A stretch of 64,000 nucleotides of DNA from NCBI GenBank assembly GCA_003478935.1, contig QUFP01000020.1, positions 1 through 64,000 on the forward strand. Reading direction: 5' to 3'. Source of the DNA: Firmicutes bacterium AF25-13AC (lineage in GTDB: Bacteria; Bacillota; Clostridia; Lachnospirales; Lachnospiraceae). Below the pieces are notes generated by a model that was not told the origin of the DNA, did not search any database, and saw only the letters and a program-made list of their open reading frames with translations. This document shows positions 1 through 8,323 of the stretch, in pieces (position 1 is the stretch's first letter; each line of letters opens with the position of its first letter). A program made the translations under genes and the position numbers.

Positions 1-155
1 TAAACGCTGAAGGCATCTAAGCGTGAAGCCCCCCTCAAGATGAGATATCCCATCGTAAGAGTAAGACCCCTTGAAGACGACGAGGTTGATAGGGCAGGGG
101 TGGAAGTGCCGTAAGGCATGGAGCTGACTGCTACTAATCGGTCGAGGGCTTGACC
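1..155 (+). rRNA. 23S ribosomal RNA, 3' end only
   Basis: This is the last part of a large-subunit rRNA. The segment ends with the conserved tail ACTAATCGGTCGAGGGCTTG followed by ACC, typical of clostridial 23S rRNA, and contains the GTGCCGTAAGGCATG helix near the 3' end. The gene enters from the left edge of the window. No 5S rRNA or tRNA follows before the terminator at 253-290. The exact 3' end is estimated to within a few bases. Confidence 0.93.
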
Positions 156-252
156 AAAAGGTCAGGGTAGGAAATGGTAATAGGTTTGGATGAAAAGTTT
201 GTGTGCAGTTTTTAAGGTACAGTGAAATAATTTCTTGAAAAGAAATATAAAG

Positions 253-290
253 GTCGGGATTCCTTTTAAGGGGAATTTCGGCTTTTTTTA
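253..290 (+). terminator. Intrinsic terminator of the rRNA operon
   Basis: An 11-pair stem with some G-U pairs (253-263 with 272-282) is followed directly by a run of T at 283-289. It closes the rRNA transcript about 100 bases after the 23S end. Confidence 0.8.
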
Positions 291-319
291 ATTTTTTGCG
301 GTTTTTTGAAAAAAAGTTC

Positions 320-348
320 TTGACGGGGGCATTCACTTATGCTATACT
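320..348 (+). promoter_or_regulatory. Promoter for rpmG-secE-nusG
   Basis: TTGACG at 320-325 and TATACT at 343-348 are separated by 17 bases, a good sigma-A promoter. It lies downstream of the rRNA terminator and upstream of the first protein gene. Confidence 0.85.
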
Positions 349-365
349 ACTCTAGCGTTTGGAAG

Positions 366-397
366 GCGCAGGTCTTTTTTTTTATGCGCAAAAGACC
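366..397 (+). promoter_or_regulatory. Leader with two interlocking hairpins before rpmG
   Basis: GCGCA (366-370) can pair with TGCGC (385-389), and GGTCTTTT (371-378) can pair with AAAAGACC (390-397). The two pairings interlock, so they are either alternatives or a tight pseudoknot. A run of nine T sits inside. The role is unknown; attenuation or mRNA stability are possible. Confidence 0.35.
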
Positions 398-435
398 GAA
401 AAGTTTGCTAATTTATTACGACGGAGGTGGAGATT

Positions 436-585
436 GTGCGAGTAAAGATCACATTGGCATGTACGGACTGCAAGCAGCGTAATTACAACATGACAAAAGA
501 TAAGAAGACACATCCAGACAGAATGGAGACAAAGAAGTACTGCAGATTCTGTAAGAAGCATACATTACACAAGGAAACCAAGTAA
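436..585 (+). CDS. rpmG: 50S ribosomal protein L33
   Basis: This 49-residue basic protein matches L33 of the large ribosomal subunit. It has two CxxC pairs (CTDC at residues 9-12, CRFC at 36-39), so it is the zinc-binding form. It starts at GTG, with GGAGGTGG 6-13 bases upstream. It is first in a transcript with secE (27 bases on) and nusG, an arrangement usual in Firmicutes. Confidence 0.95.
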   Translation: MRVKITLACTDCKQRNYNMTKDKKTHPDRMETKKYCRFCKKHTLHKETK

Positions 586-612
586 TTGGTCTCCAGTAAG
601 GAGTAGTTGATT

Positions 613-870
613 ATGGAAGAAACAGGAAAAAAGGCAGAAACCAAATCAAAGAAGCTGGCCAAGACAAAGAAGAAGTCTAAGCCATCCGTGAAAGAGCGCA
701 TAGTTGCGTTTTGGAAGGGTGTAAAGGCCGAGTTTCGCAAGATCATCTGGCCAAGCAAAGAATCATTAAAGAATCAGACAATTGCAGTGCTGGTTGTTTC
801 TGTTGTACTCAGCGTGTTTATCAGGTTCTTTGATATTGCATGTCAGTATGTAGTTGAGTTTATCAGGTAA
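613..870 (+). CDS. secE: Preprotein translocase subunit SecE
   Basis: SecE is the small membrane subunit that clamps SecY in the Sec translocon. The 85-residue protein has a Lys-rich cytoplasmic N-terminus, the amphipathic segment (VKAEFRKIIWPS) typical of SecE, and one C-terminal membrane span. I chose the ATG at 613 because AAGGAG at 598-603 is well spaced to it; the in-frame TTG at 607 lies too close. It sits between rpmG and nusG, and nusG starts 14 bases after it. Confidence 0.93.
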   Translation: MEETGKKAETKSKKLAKTKKKSKPSVKERIVAFWKGVKAEFRKIIWPSKESLKNQTIAVLVVSVVLSVFIRFFDIACQYVVEFIR

Positions 871-883
871 GAGAGGAATCAGA

Positions 884-1408
884 ATGGAAGAGGCAAAGTG
901 GTATGTTGTCCATACCTTTTCAGGTTATGAGAATAAGGTAAAGGTTGATATCGAAAAAACTGTCGAGAACCGGAATCTTCAAGATCAGATTCTCGAGGTT
1001 GCGATTCCCCTTCAGGAAGTGATGGAGAACAAGGATGGTCAGAAGAAGTCCTCTATGAGGAAAATCTTCCCAGCATATGTGTTGGTTCATATGATTATGA
1101 ATGACGATACCTGGTATGTAATCCGCAACACCAGAGGTGTTACAGGATTTGTAGGCCCGGGATCAAAGCCGGTGCCGCTGACGGAGGAAGAGATGATTGC
1201 TCTTGCTACCTTTATGGGTACTCCGCAGGAAAAGGTGAACTTCGCAGAAGGCGACCTTATCAGTGTTATTACTGGTGCATGGCAGGGTACCGAGGCTGTG
1301 ATTCGTTCTGTAGATGCTGAAAAGCAGACCGCTACAATTTTTATTGACATGTTTGGACATGAAACACCGGTTGAACTGAATTTTACCGACATTAAGAAAG
1401 TTCAGTAA
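884..1408 (+). CDS. nusG: Transcription termination/antitermination protein NusG
   Basis: NusG binds RNA polymerase at the clamp and controls pausing and termination. The 174-residue protein opens with the NGN domain ([15 protein letters not shown]) and ends with a KOW domain (about residues 122-174, around [16 protein letters not shown]). The start is the ATG at 884, preceded by GAGAGG. The codon run upstream of it in the same frame belongs to the secE 3' end. It is normal in length and context. Confidence 0.95.
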   Translation: MEEAKWYVVHTFSGYENKVKVDIEKTVENRNLQDQILEVAIPLQEVMENKDGQKKSSMRKIFPAYVLVHMIMNDDTWYVIRNTRGVTGFVGPGSKPVPLTEEEMIALATFMGTPQEKVNFAEGDLISVITGAWQGTEAVIRSVDAEKQTATIFIDMFGHETPVELNFTDIKKVQ

Positions 1409-1435
1409 AACGCCTATTTGGCGTATGGTTCTGCT

Positions 1436-1463
1436 GTGGGAGGGTATCCCCCGCAAATACCAC
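1436..1463 (+). promoter_or_regulatory. Candidate L1-binding mRNA hairpin, copy A (before rplK)
   Basis: GTGG (1436-1439) pairs with CCAC (1460-1463). An inner GGG/CCC stem and an asymmetric internal loop (GA opposite GCAAATA) follow. The motif is repeated almost exactly before rplA (1924-1951); only the five-base terminal loop differs. Ribosomal protein L1 is known to repress the L11-L1 operon by binding a mimic of its 23S site, so this is the natural reading, though binding is inferred. Confidence 0.65.
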
Positions 1464-1482
1464 ATTATTAGGAGGTGCCACA

Positions 1483-1908
1483 ATGGCAAAGAAAGTTACA
1501 GGTTATATTAAGTTACAGATTCCTGCTGCAAAGGCAACACCGGCTCCACCGGTTGGACCTGCTCTTGGACAGAAGGGTGTCAACATTGTACAGTTTACAA
1601 AGGAGTTTAACGCAAGAACTGCTGATCAGGCTGGTATGATCATTCCGGTTATCATCACTGTATACGCAGACAGAAGCTTTACCTTCGTTTGCAAGACTCC
1701 GCCGGCTGCTATTCTTATTAAGAAGGCATGCAATATTCAGACTGCTTCTGCAGCACCAAATAAGACTAAGGTTGCAACTCTTTCCAAGGCTGATCTTCAG
1801 AAGATCGCTGAGACAAAGATGCCAGACCTTAATGCAGCAAGCCTTGAGGCTGCTATGAGCATGATCGCAGGTACTGCTCGCAGTATGGGTGTTAAGGTAG
1901 AAGAGTAA
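1483..1908 (+). CDS. rplK: 50S ribosomal protein L11
   Basis: L11 forms the GTPase-associated centre with 23S rRNA helices 43/44. The 141-residue protein is the normal length and begins with the usual N-terminal domain ([20 protein letters not shown]), with the C-terminal RNA-binding domain ending in GTARSMGV. It has a strong AGGAGG site at 1470-1475. It forms an operon with rplA, with an L1-type hairpin in front of each gene. Confidence 0.96.
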   Translation: MAKKVTGYIKLQIPAAKATPAPPVGPALGQKGVNIVQFTKEFNARTADQAGMIIPVIITVYADRSFTFVCKTPPAAILIKKACNIQTASAAPNKTKVATLSKADLQKIAETKMPDLNAASLEAAMSMIAGTARSMGVKVEE

Positions 1909-1923
1909 GAATATCAACATTAA

Positions 1924-1951
1924 GTGGGAGGGATATTCCCGCAAATACCAC
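1924..1951 (+). promoter_or_regulatory. Candidate L1-binding mRNA hairpin, copy B (before rplA)
   Basis: This is a 28-base motif matching copy A at 23 of 28 positions; all differences fall in the terminal loop. It lies immediately before the AGGAGG site of rplA, so protein bound here would directly block ribosome entry. It is the expected place for L1 autoregulation. Confidence 0.65.
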
Positions 1952-1965
1952 CAGGAGGTTTTTCG

Positions 1966-2661
1966 ATGAAAAGAGGAAAAAAGTATGTAGAGGCTGCCAA
2001 GTTGGTAGACCGCGCTACTCTTTATGATGTAAACGAAGCCGTATCTATCGTAAAGAAGGCTTCTAGTGCAAAGTTTGATGAGACAGTTGAAGCTCATATC
2101 AGAACAGGTTGTGATGGACGTCACGCAGATCAGCAGATCCGTGGTGCAGTAGTTCTTCCTCATGGAACAGGTAAGAATGTTCGCGTTCTTGTATTCGCTA
2201 AGAATGACAAGGCTGATATCGCAAAAGAGGCAGGAGCTGATTACGTTGGAGCTGAGGAGCTGATTCCGAAGATCCAGAACGAAGGATGGCTTGATTTCGA
2301 CGTTGTAGTAGCTACCCCGGATATGATGGGTGTTGTTGGTCGTCTGGGTCGTGTACTTGGACCGAAGGGCTTAATGCCAAACCCGAAGGCTGGTACCGTA
2401 ACTATGGACGTTGCAAAGGCTATTAAGGAAATTAAAGCTGGTAAGATTGAGTACAGACTGGATAAGAGCAACATTATTCATGTTCCGGTTGGTAAGGTTT
2501 CCTTCACCGAGGAGCAGTTAGCAGACAACTTCCAGGCGCTGATGGGCGCAGTAATCAAGGCTAGACCGAGCACTCTGAAGGGTACCTTCTTAAAGAGTGT
2601 TACCATGGCTTCTACCATGGGACCTGGCGTTAAGTTAAATACCGTTAAATTTGGTCAGTAA
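1966..2661 (+). CDS. rplA: 50S ribosomal protein L1
   Basis: L1 forms the mobile stalk near the E site and is a translational repressor of its own operon. The 231-residue protein has the expected two-domain sequence, with VVATPDMM and [18 protein letters not shown] in the middle. The start is the ATG at 1966 after AGGAGG; a longer reading upstream would run through the L1 hairpin and is not supported. It is the last gene before a new promoter at 2669. Confidence 0.96.
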   Translation: MKRGKKYVEAAKLVDRATLYDVNEAVSIVKKASSAKFDETVEAHIRTGCDGRHADQQIRGAVVLPHGTGKNVRVLVFAKNDKADIAKEAGADYVGAEELIPKIQNEGWLDFDVVVATPDMMGVVGRLGRVLGPKGLMPNPKAGTVTMDVAKAIKEIKAGKIEYRLDKSNIIHVPVGKVSFTEEQLADNFQALMGAVIKARPSTLKGTFLKSVTMASTMGPGVKLNTVKFGQ

Positions 2662-2668
2662 AAAGTAC

Positions 2669-2697
2669 TTGACAAGTGATTGTCAGTATGATATTAT
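2669..2697 (+). promoter_or_regulatory. Promoter for rplJ-rplL
   Basis: TTGACA at 2669-2674 and TATTAT at 2692-2697 have a 17-base spacer. It starts a leader of roughly 175 bases before rplJ. Confidence 0.85.
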
Positions 2698-2723
2698 TGC
2701 AATGTTTGAGGCCGCAAGGCTTT

Positions 2724-2790
2724 CATATATTTGCCGAAGACAGCAGGTGCCGCAAGGCATAAGGAGAAAACGCCTGCCGAGGAGAGATCT
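2724..2790 (+). promoter_or_regulatory. L10-type ribosomal leader
   Basis: GCAGG (2743-2747) pairs with CCTGC (2772-2776) around a GCC-GCAA-GGC tetraloop hairpin (2749-2758) and an A-rich internal loop. This is the general shape of the leader bound by the L10-L12 complex in Firmicutes. Together with the attenuator downstream it should adjust rplJ-rplL expression to free L10. The family is assigned from position and shape, not from a covariance search. Confidence 0.7.
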
Positions 2791-2807
2791 ATATTAAAGA
2801 TTATCTT

Positions 2808-2838
2808 TGCCTCTCTGTCTTTGCAGAGAGGCATTTTT
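2808..2838 (+). terminator. Attenuator in the rplJ leader
   Basis: A 9-pair stem (2808-2816 with 2824-2832) is followed by ATTTTT. It lies between the L10-type leader and the rplJ start, with no gene ending before it, so it is best read as a conditional terminator. Confidence 0.7.
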
Positions 2839-2878
2839 CGGCCTTTTCTTAAAATTTTCAAGAAGGAGGGCACATATC

Positions 2879-3367
2879 ATGGCTAAAGTTGAGCTGAAGC
2901 AGCCGATTGTTGAGGAAATCAAAGCATCCTTAGACGGCGCAAAGGGTGTAGTTCTGGTTGACCATCGTGGTCTTACCGTTGAGCAGGATACCGTACTGCG
3001 TAAGAGTCTGAGAGAAGCTGGTGTTACTTATAAGGTATATAAGAACACACTGGTTAAGCGTGCAATCGAGGGCACTGAGTTCGAGAGCTTAAAGGATCTG
3101 TTAGAGGGTCCATCCGCAATTGCAATCAGCAAGAGCGAGGCAACCACACCGGCAAGCATTATCTGCAAGTTTGCTAAGACAAACGATAAGCTTGAGGTTA
3201 AGGGTGGTGTTGTAGAAGGAGCCTTCTACGATGCTAAGGGTGTTGAGGTTCTGTCCACAATCCCGTCCAGAGAAGAACTTCTTGCAAAGTTCCTGGGAAG
3301 CATCCAGTCTCCGATCACCAATTTTGCTCGTGTTATCAAGCAGATCGCAGAGAAGCAGGAAGCATAA
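2879..3367 (+). CDS. rplJ: 50S ribosomal protein L10
   Basis: L10 anchors the L12 dimers to the ribosome stalk base. The protein is 162 residues, a normal length, with the N-terminal rRNA-binding part (VVLVDHRGLTVEQDT) and the C-terminal helix that carries L12 (ITNFARVIKQIAEKQEA). The start is the ATG at 2879, with AAGGAGGG upstream at 2862-2869. Expression is probably controlled by the leader and attenuator at 2724-2838. Confidence 0.95.
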   Translation: MAKVELKQPIVEEIKASLDGAKGVVLVDHRGLTVEQDTVLRKSLREAGVTYKVYKNTLVKRAIEGTEFESLKDLLEGPSAIAISKSEATTPASIICKFAKTNDKLEVKGGVVEGAFYDAKGVEVLSTIPSREELLAKFLGSIQSPITNFARVIKQIAEKQEA

Positions 3368-3389
3368 TCTGGTTTATGATTGGAATTTG

Positions 3390-3435
3390 GCAGCTGCGTA
3401 AAACAGCTGCATGAGATGATTCAAAATGGATCATC
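3390..3435 (+). other. Two hairpins between rplJ and rplL
   Basis: GCAGCTG (3390-3396) pairs with CAGCTGC (3404-3410), and GATGAT (3415-3420) pairs with ATCATC (3430-3435). Neither is followed by T residues, so they are not terminators. They may mark an mRNA processing or stability site that helps produce the extra L12 needed relative to L10. Confidence 0.4.
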
Positions 3436-3491
3436 ATTCGTAAAAGCCGTAAGGCATAGTTAATAATTCTTATATTAGGAGGAAAATTATC

Positions 3492-3860
3492 ATGACAGCA
3501 GCAGAGATTATCGAAGCTATTAAGGGTATGAGCGTTTTAGAGTTAAATGACCTTGTAAAGGCATGTGAGGAAGAGTTTGGCGTATCTGCAGCAGCAGGTG
3601 TTGTTGTAGCAGCAGCAGGCGCTGGCGCAGCAGCTGAGGAAGAGAAGACTGAGTTCGACGTAGAGCTGACTGAGGTTCCAGCAGCTTCTAAGATCAAGGT
3701 TATCAAGGTTGTTCGTGAAGTAACCGGTCTGGGTCTGAAGGAAGCTAAGGAGTTAGTTGAGGCAGCTCCGAAGGTAGTTAAGGAAGCAGCAGCTAAGGCT
3801 GACGCTGAAGAGCTGAAGAAGAAGTTAGAGGAAGTTGGAGCAAAGGTTACCTTAAAGTAA
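3492..3860 (+). CDS. rplL: 50S ribosomal protein L7/L12
   Basis: L12 is the multi-copy stalk protein that recruits translation factors. The 122-residue acidic protein has an N-terminal dimerisation domain, an Ala-rich hinge (about residues 34-55) and the C-terminal factor-binding domain ([20 protein letters not shown]). Its ribosome site is TTAGGAGG. A strong terminator follows. Confidence 0.96.
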   Translation: MTAAEIIEAIKGMSVLELNDLVKACEEEFGVSAAAGVVVAAAGAGAAAEEEKTEFDVELTEVPAASKIKVIKVVREVTGLGLKEAKELVEAAPKVVKEAAAKADAEELKKKLEEVGAKVTLK

Positions 3861-3876
3861 TTTGTGCTTAACATTA

Positions 3877-3920
3877 GGTTCTGGAATCCTTGAAAAACAA
3901 GGGTTTCAGAACCTTTTTTG
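3877..3920 (+). terminator. Terminator of rplJ-rplL
   Basis: GGTTCTGGAATCCTTG pairs with the complementary arm ending at 3913 and is followed by six T. It separates the L10-L12 unit from the tRNA and rpoB region. Confidence 0.9.
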
Positions 3921-4005
3921 TTTATCTGACTGATATTTGATAGATATTTGTTTCAAAAGAGCAGGCAATTGACTTTAGAAAGACAGCTGCACATGTAAAG
4001 TGCAA

Positions 4006-4031
4006 TAAAAAAAGACCGGTTTTTCCGGTCT
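4006..4031 (-). terminator. Terminator of the tRNA-Pro gene
   Basis: AGACCGG and CCGGTCT (4013-4019 and 4025-4031) form a stem. On the minus strand it is followed by a run of T (the A run at 4006-4012). Confidence 0.8.
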
Positions 4032-4065
4032 GATAAAAGATAAGGTCAGATAAAATTAAATAAAA

Positions 4066-4139
4066 TCGGGGCGACAAGACTTGAACTTGCGGCCTCATGA
4101 ACCCCATTCATGCGCGCTACCAAACTGCGCTACGCCCCG
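4066..4139 (-). tRNA. tRNA-Pro (anticodon GGG)
   Basis: On the minus strand the sequence folds as a complete cloverleaf: acceptor stem CGGGGCG/CGCCCCG, D stem GCGC/GCGC, anticodon stem CATGA/TCATG with loop ATGGGGT (anticodon GGG), and T arm GCAAG-TTCAAGT-CTTGT. The CCA end is not encoded. It is a single tRNA transcribed against the surrounding operons, with its own promoter and terminator. Confidence 0.9.
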
Positions 4140-4158
4140 ACGCTCACAAGTAAAAACA

Positions 4159-4187
4159 ATTATATCAAATAAGCAGAAGTTTGTAAA
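4159..4187 (-). promoter_or_regulatory. Promoter for tRNA-Pro
   Basis: On the minus strand TTTACA (4182-4187) and TATAAT (4159-4164) have a 17-base spacer. It lies about 20 bases upstream of the mature tRNA. Confidence 0.75.
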
Positions 4188-4227
4188 GAAAAAAGTTAAA
4201 AAAATCAAGAAAACGGCAAAAAAATAG

Positions 4228-4256
4228 TTGACAGTCTGCCTATGCTATGCTATAGT
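4228..4256 (+). promoter_or_regulatory. Promoter for rpoB-rpoC
   Basis: TTGACA at 4228-4233 and TATAGT at 4251-4256 have a 17-base spacer. A leader of about 140 bases follows before rpoB. Confidence 0.85.
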
Positions 4257-4401
4257 GATATGTGCACTATCATGGACAAAATCGCTTTCTATGCTTTCCG
4301 TATAGAAGACAATGGTGTCTGCCAATAGACTTTGAGGCAGCATGCCGCGCAGATATGGATCGGATAGAGGCACAAAATATATTTATCAGGGGTGAGCAAA
4401 C

Positions 4402-7400
4402 ATGGAAAAAAACAGAATTCGACCAGTCAAATCCGGCAGAACCTTCCGTATGAGTTATTCCAAGTCCAACGAAGTTCTTGAAATTCCGAATCTGATTGCG
4501 ATCCAGAAGGATTCTTACCAGTGGTTCCTTGGCGATGGACTTAAAGAGGTATTTGATGATATCTCCCCTATCGTAGATTTCAGCGGCAATCTGGAGTTGC
4601 GTTTTGGCAAATTCCGTCTGTGCCCGGATGAAATTAAGCACACAATCGAGGAATGCAAGGAACGTGATGCAACATATTCCGCACCACTTAAGGTTGAGGT
4701 CAGACTTCATAATAAGGAAACTGATACCATTAAAGAACATGAGATTTATATTGGTGATCTTCCGTTGATGACGGATACAGGCTCCTTTGTAATCAATGGA
4801 GCAGAGCGTGTTATCGTTAGCCAGCTGGTACGTTCACCTGGTATTTATTTTACTATCGACCATGATAAGACCGGAAAAGAGCTGTACTCTTCTCAGGTCA
4901 TCCCGAATCGTGGAGCATGGCTTGAGTATGAGACAGACTCAAATGATATTTTCTATGTAAGAGTCGATCGTACACGTAAGATACCGGTAACTGTTCTGAT
5001 CCGTGCATTAGGATGGGGCAGCAATGAGCAGATTTTAGAGATCTTTGGCGAGGAGCCAAAGCTTCTTGCAACACTTGAGAAGGATGTCAGCAATGATTAC
5101 AAGAGCGGTCTTCTTGAATTATATAAGAAGATTCGTCCAGGCGAGCCGCTTTCTACCGACAGTGCTTCCAGCTTGCTGCAGGGTATGTTCTTTGATGTAA
5201 GAAGATATGATCTGGCACGTGTAGGCCGTTATAAATACAATAAGAAGCTTCATTTCCGCAATCGTCTGAATGGACATACTTTAGCAGATGATGTAGTAGA
5301 TGTTTCTACAGGCGAGATTATCGCTGAGGCAGGTACGACCTGTAATCGCGCAATCGCAACAAAGATTCAGAACTCAGGTGTTCCGTACGTATATGTTGAT
5401 GTAGAAGGACGCCGTGTAAAGGTTCTGTCTAACCTCATGGTAGATGCTTCTGAGTATCTTAACTTGACAGAGGAAGAGCTTGAAGCTGCTGGAATCAATG
5501 AGCTTGTTTATTATCCAGTACTGACTCAGATCTTAGAGAAGGGTCTTGAGGGTGATGAGCTGATGGCAGAGCTTCGTGCAAATAATGCAGAGCTGATTCC
5601 GAAGCACATCATGAAGGAAGATATCTTAGGTTCTATTAACTACTGCTTAAACTTAGAGTATGGCGTAGGACAGGATGATGATATCGACCACTTAGGAAAT
5701 CGTCGTATTCGTGCTGTAGGTGAGCTGCTTCAGAACCAGTATCGTATTGGTATGTCCCGTATGGAGCGTGTTGTAAGAGAGCGTATGTCTACAAACGATC
5801 CGTCTGATCTGACACCACAGAGCTTAATTAACATTAAGCCTGTTACTGCTGCTGTTAAGGAGTTCTTCGGAAGTTCCCAGCTGTCTCAGTTCATGGATCA
5901 GAATAACCCGCTTGCAGAGTTAACTCATAAGAGACGTCTGTCTGCGTTAGGACCTGGTGGTCTGTCAAGAGACCGTGCCGGATTCGAGGTTCGAGATGTT
6001 CACTATACTCATTATGGACGTATGTGCCCAATTGAGACTCCTGAAGGTCCTAATATCGGTTTGATTAACTCACTTGCAACATATGCAAGAGTAAATAAAT
6101 ATGGATTTATCGAGGCACCGTATCGTATCGTTGATAAGAGTGATGCCCAAAATCCGCGTGTAACTGACGAGGTTCGCTACTTCACAGCTGATGAAGAGGA
6201 TGATTTCGTAGTAGCACAGGCAAATGAGCCGTTAGATTCAGAAGGCCATTTCATGAATAAGATGGTTTCAGGTCGTTTCCGTGAGGAGACTTCTGAGTTT
6301 GAACAGAAAAATATCGACTTGATGGACGTTTCTCCACGAATGGTATTCTCTGTCGCAACTTCCATGATTCCATTCCTGCAGAACGATGATGCGAACCGTG
6401 CACTTATGGGTTCCAACATGCAGCGTCAGGCAGTTCCGTTAATGTTAACAGAGGCTCCGGTAGTTGGTACCGGTATGGAAGATAAGGCAGCATACGATTC
6501 AGGTGTTTGCGTAGTAGCAAAGCACGCAGGTGTTGTTGAGCGTTCCTCCTCTAAGTTAATTATCGTTAAGTGTGATGATGGTACAAGAGATGAGTATCGT
6601 CTGACAAAATTCTCAAGAAGCAACCAGAGCAACTGCTACAACCAGAGACCAATTGTTTTCAAGGATGAGCGTGTTGAGGCTGGACAGGTTCTTGCAGATG
6701 GTCCGTCCACAAAGAATGGTGAGATTGCACTTGGAAAGAACCCGTTAATCGGATTTATGACCTGGGAAGGTTATAACTACGAGGATGCTGTCCTTTTAAG
6801 TGAGCGTCTTGTTCAGGAGGATGTATATACCTCCATTCATATTGAAGAATATGCAGCAGAGTCTCGTGATACAAAGCTCGGACCGGAAGAGATCACAAGA
6901 GATGTTCCTGGTGTCGGCGATGAGGCTCTCAAGGATCTTGATGACCGTGGTATCATTCGTATTGGTGCGGAAGTACGTGCCGGAGATATTCTGGTAGGTA
7001 AGGTAACACCAAAGGGTGAGACAGAGCTGACTTCTGAGGAAAGACTGCTTCGTGCAATCTTCGGTGAGAAGGCAAGAGAAGTTCGTGATACATCATTGAA
7101 GCTTCCACACGGTGCATATGGTATTGTTGTTGATACAAAGGTATTTAACCGTCAGAATAGTGATGAGCTGGCTCCTGGTGTAAATCAGGTAGTACGCATC
7201 TATATCGCACAGAAGAGAAAGATCTCTGTCGGCGATAAGATGGCAGGTCGTCACGGAAACAAAGGTGTTGTCTCCAGAGTTCTTCCTGTAGAAGATATGC
7301 CGTTCCTTCCAAATGGACGTCCTCTGGATATCGTATTAAACCCGTTGGGCGTACCTTCTCGTATGAACATCGGACAGGTGCTGGAGACTCATTTGAGCCT

Positions 7401-8301
7401 TGCTTCAAAAGCACTTGGATTTAATATTTCTACACCAGTATTTGATGGCGCAAGCGAGAGTGATATCCTTGATACTCTTGATCTGGCAAATGATTATGTT
7501 AACATGGAGTGGGATGAATTCTACGAGAAATATAAGGATTCCCTGCGTGAAGATGTTATGGATTACCTTGGCACTCATCTGGAGCACAGAGAGCTGTGGA
7601 AGGGTGTTCCGATTCGCCGTGATGGTAAGGTAAGACTGCGTGACGGCCGTACCGGTGAGTATTTCGATAGCCCGGTAACAATTGGACACATGCACTACTT
7701 AAAGCTGCATCATCTGGTAGATGATAAGATCCATGCACGTTCAACAGGTCCTTACTCACTTGTTACCCAGCAGCCTCTTGGTGGTAAGGCACAGTTTGGT
7801 GGACAGCGTTTCGGAGAGATGGAGGTTTGGGCTCTCGAGGCGTATGGTGCCGCTTATACACTGCAGGAGATTCTGACTGTTAAGTCTGATGATGTTGTAG
7901 GACGTGTAAAGACATATGAGGCAATTATCAAGGGCGAGAATATTCCAGAGCCAGGTGTACCGGAGTCCTTTAAGGTACTTCTTAAGGAATTACAGGCACT
8001 GGCACTTGATGTACGCGTACTGGATGCAGATAATAATGAAGTAGAAATTAAGGAAAGCACAGAGTATGGCAATACTGACTTCAGAAGTATTATGGAAGAC
8101 GGTGGAAAGCGCCATTATTCTGAGGAAGAGTTCCAGAGAAACGGTTCTACCATTCAGGAAGTAAAGGATGGAGAGATTGCAGACGTTGATATGGATGCTT
8201 CCAATGCAGATGATTTTGATAAAGATGATATGGACGGGTCATTTGGGTCTGATGGATTTGATGCAGATGATTTTGATGATTTAGGAGACTCAGATAACTA
8301 A
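4402..8301 (+). CDS. rpoB: DNA-directed RNA polymerase subunit beta
   Basis: This is the 1299-residue beta subunit of RNA polymerase. The rifampicin-binding cluster lies near residues 488-560 ([25 protein letters not shown]); the residues matching E. coli D516, H526 and S531 are the unmutated type. C-terminal catalytic and assembly motifs ([30 protein letters not shown]) are present. The last roughly 60 residues are an added acidic tail rich in Asp, Gly and Ser, beyond the usual end. The site AGGGGTGAGC precedes the ATG. It is co-transcribed with rpoC, 22 bases downstream. Confidence 0.97.
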   Translation: MEKNRIRPVKSGRTFRMSYSKSNEVLEIPNLIAIQKDSYQWFLGDGLKEVFDDISPIVDFSGNLELRFGKFRLCPDEIKHTIEECKERDATYSAPLKVEVRLHNKETDTIKEHEIYIGDLPLMTDTGSFVINGAERVIVSQLVRSPGIYFTIDHDKTGKELYSSQVIPNRGAWLEYETDSNDIFYVRVDRTRKIPVTVLIRALGWGSNEQILEIFGEEPKLLATLEKDVSNDYKSGLLELYKKIRPGEPLSTDSASSLLQGMFFDVRRYDLARVGRYKYNKKLHFRNRLNGHTLADDVVDVSTGEIIAEAGTTCNRAIATKIQNSGVPYVYVDVEGRRVKVLSNLMVDASEYLNLTEEELEAAGINELVYYPVLTQILEKGLEGDELMAELRANNAELIPKHIMKEDILGSINYCLNLEYGVGQDDDIDHLGNRRIRAVGELLQNQYRIGMSRMERVVRERMSTNDPSDLTPQSLINIKPVTAAVKEFFGSSQLSQFMDQNNPLAELTHKRRLSALGPGGLSRDRAGFEVRDVHYTHYGRMCPIETPEGPNIGLINSLATYARVNKYGFIEAPYRIVDKSDAQNPRVTDEVRYFTADEEDDFVVAQANEPLDSEGHFMNKMVSGRFREETSEFEQKNIDLMDVSPRMVFSVATSMIPFLQNDDANRALMGSNMQRQAVPLMLTEAPVVGTGMEDKAAYDSGVCVVAKHAGVVERSSSKLIIVKCDDGTRDEYRLTKFSRSNQSNCYNQRPIVFKDERVEAGQVLADGPSTKNGEIALGKNPLIGFMTWEGYNYEDAVLLSERLVQEDVYTSIHIEEYAAESRDTKLGPEEITRDVPGVGDEALKDLDDRGIIRIGAEVRAGDILVGKVTPKGETELTSEERLLRAIFGEKAREVRDTSLKLPHGAYGIVVDTKVFNRQNSDELAPGVNQVVRIYIAQKRKISVGDKMAGRHGNKGVVSRVLPVEDMPFLPNGRPLDIVLNPLGVPSRMNIGQVLETHLSLASKALGFNISTPVFDGASESDILDTLDLANDYVNMEWDEFYEKYKDSLREDVMDYLGTHLEHRELWKGVPIRRDGKVRLRDGRTGEYFDSPVTIGHMHYLKLHHLVDDKIHARSTGPYSLVTQQPLGGKAQFGGQRFGEMEVWALEAYGAAYTLQEILTVKSDDVVGRVKTYEAIIKGENIPEPGVPESFKVLLKELQALALDVRVLDADNNEVEIKESTEYGNTDFRSIMEDGGKRHYSEEEFQRNGSTIQEVKDGEIADVDMDASNADDFDKDDMDGSFGSDGFDADDFDDLGDSDN

Positions 8302-8323
8302 GAGCCAGAAGGGAGAACCATTT

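Noticed and set aside
156..250. A possible 5S rRNA after the 23S gene
   Set aside because: The conserved 5S landmarks are absent and the space is too short.
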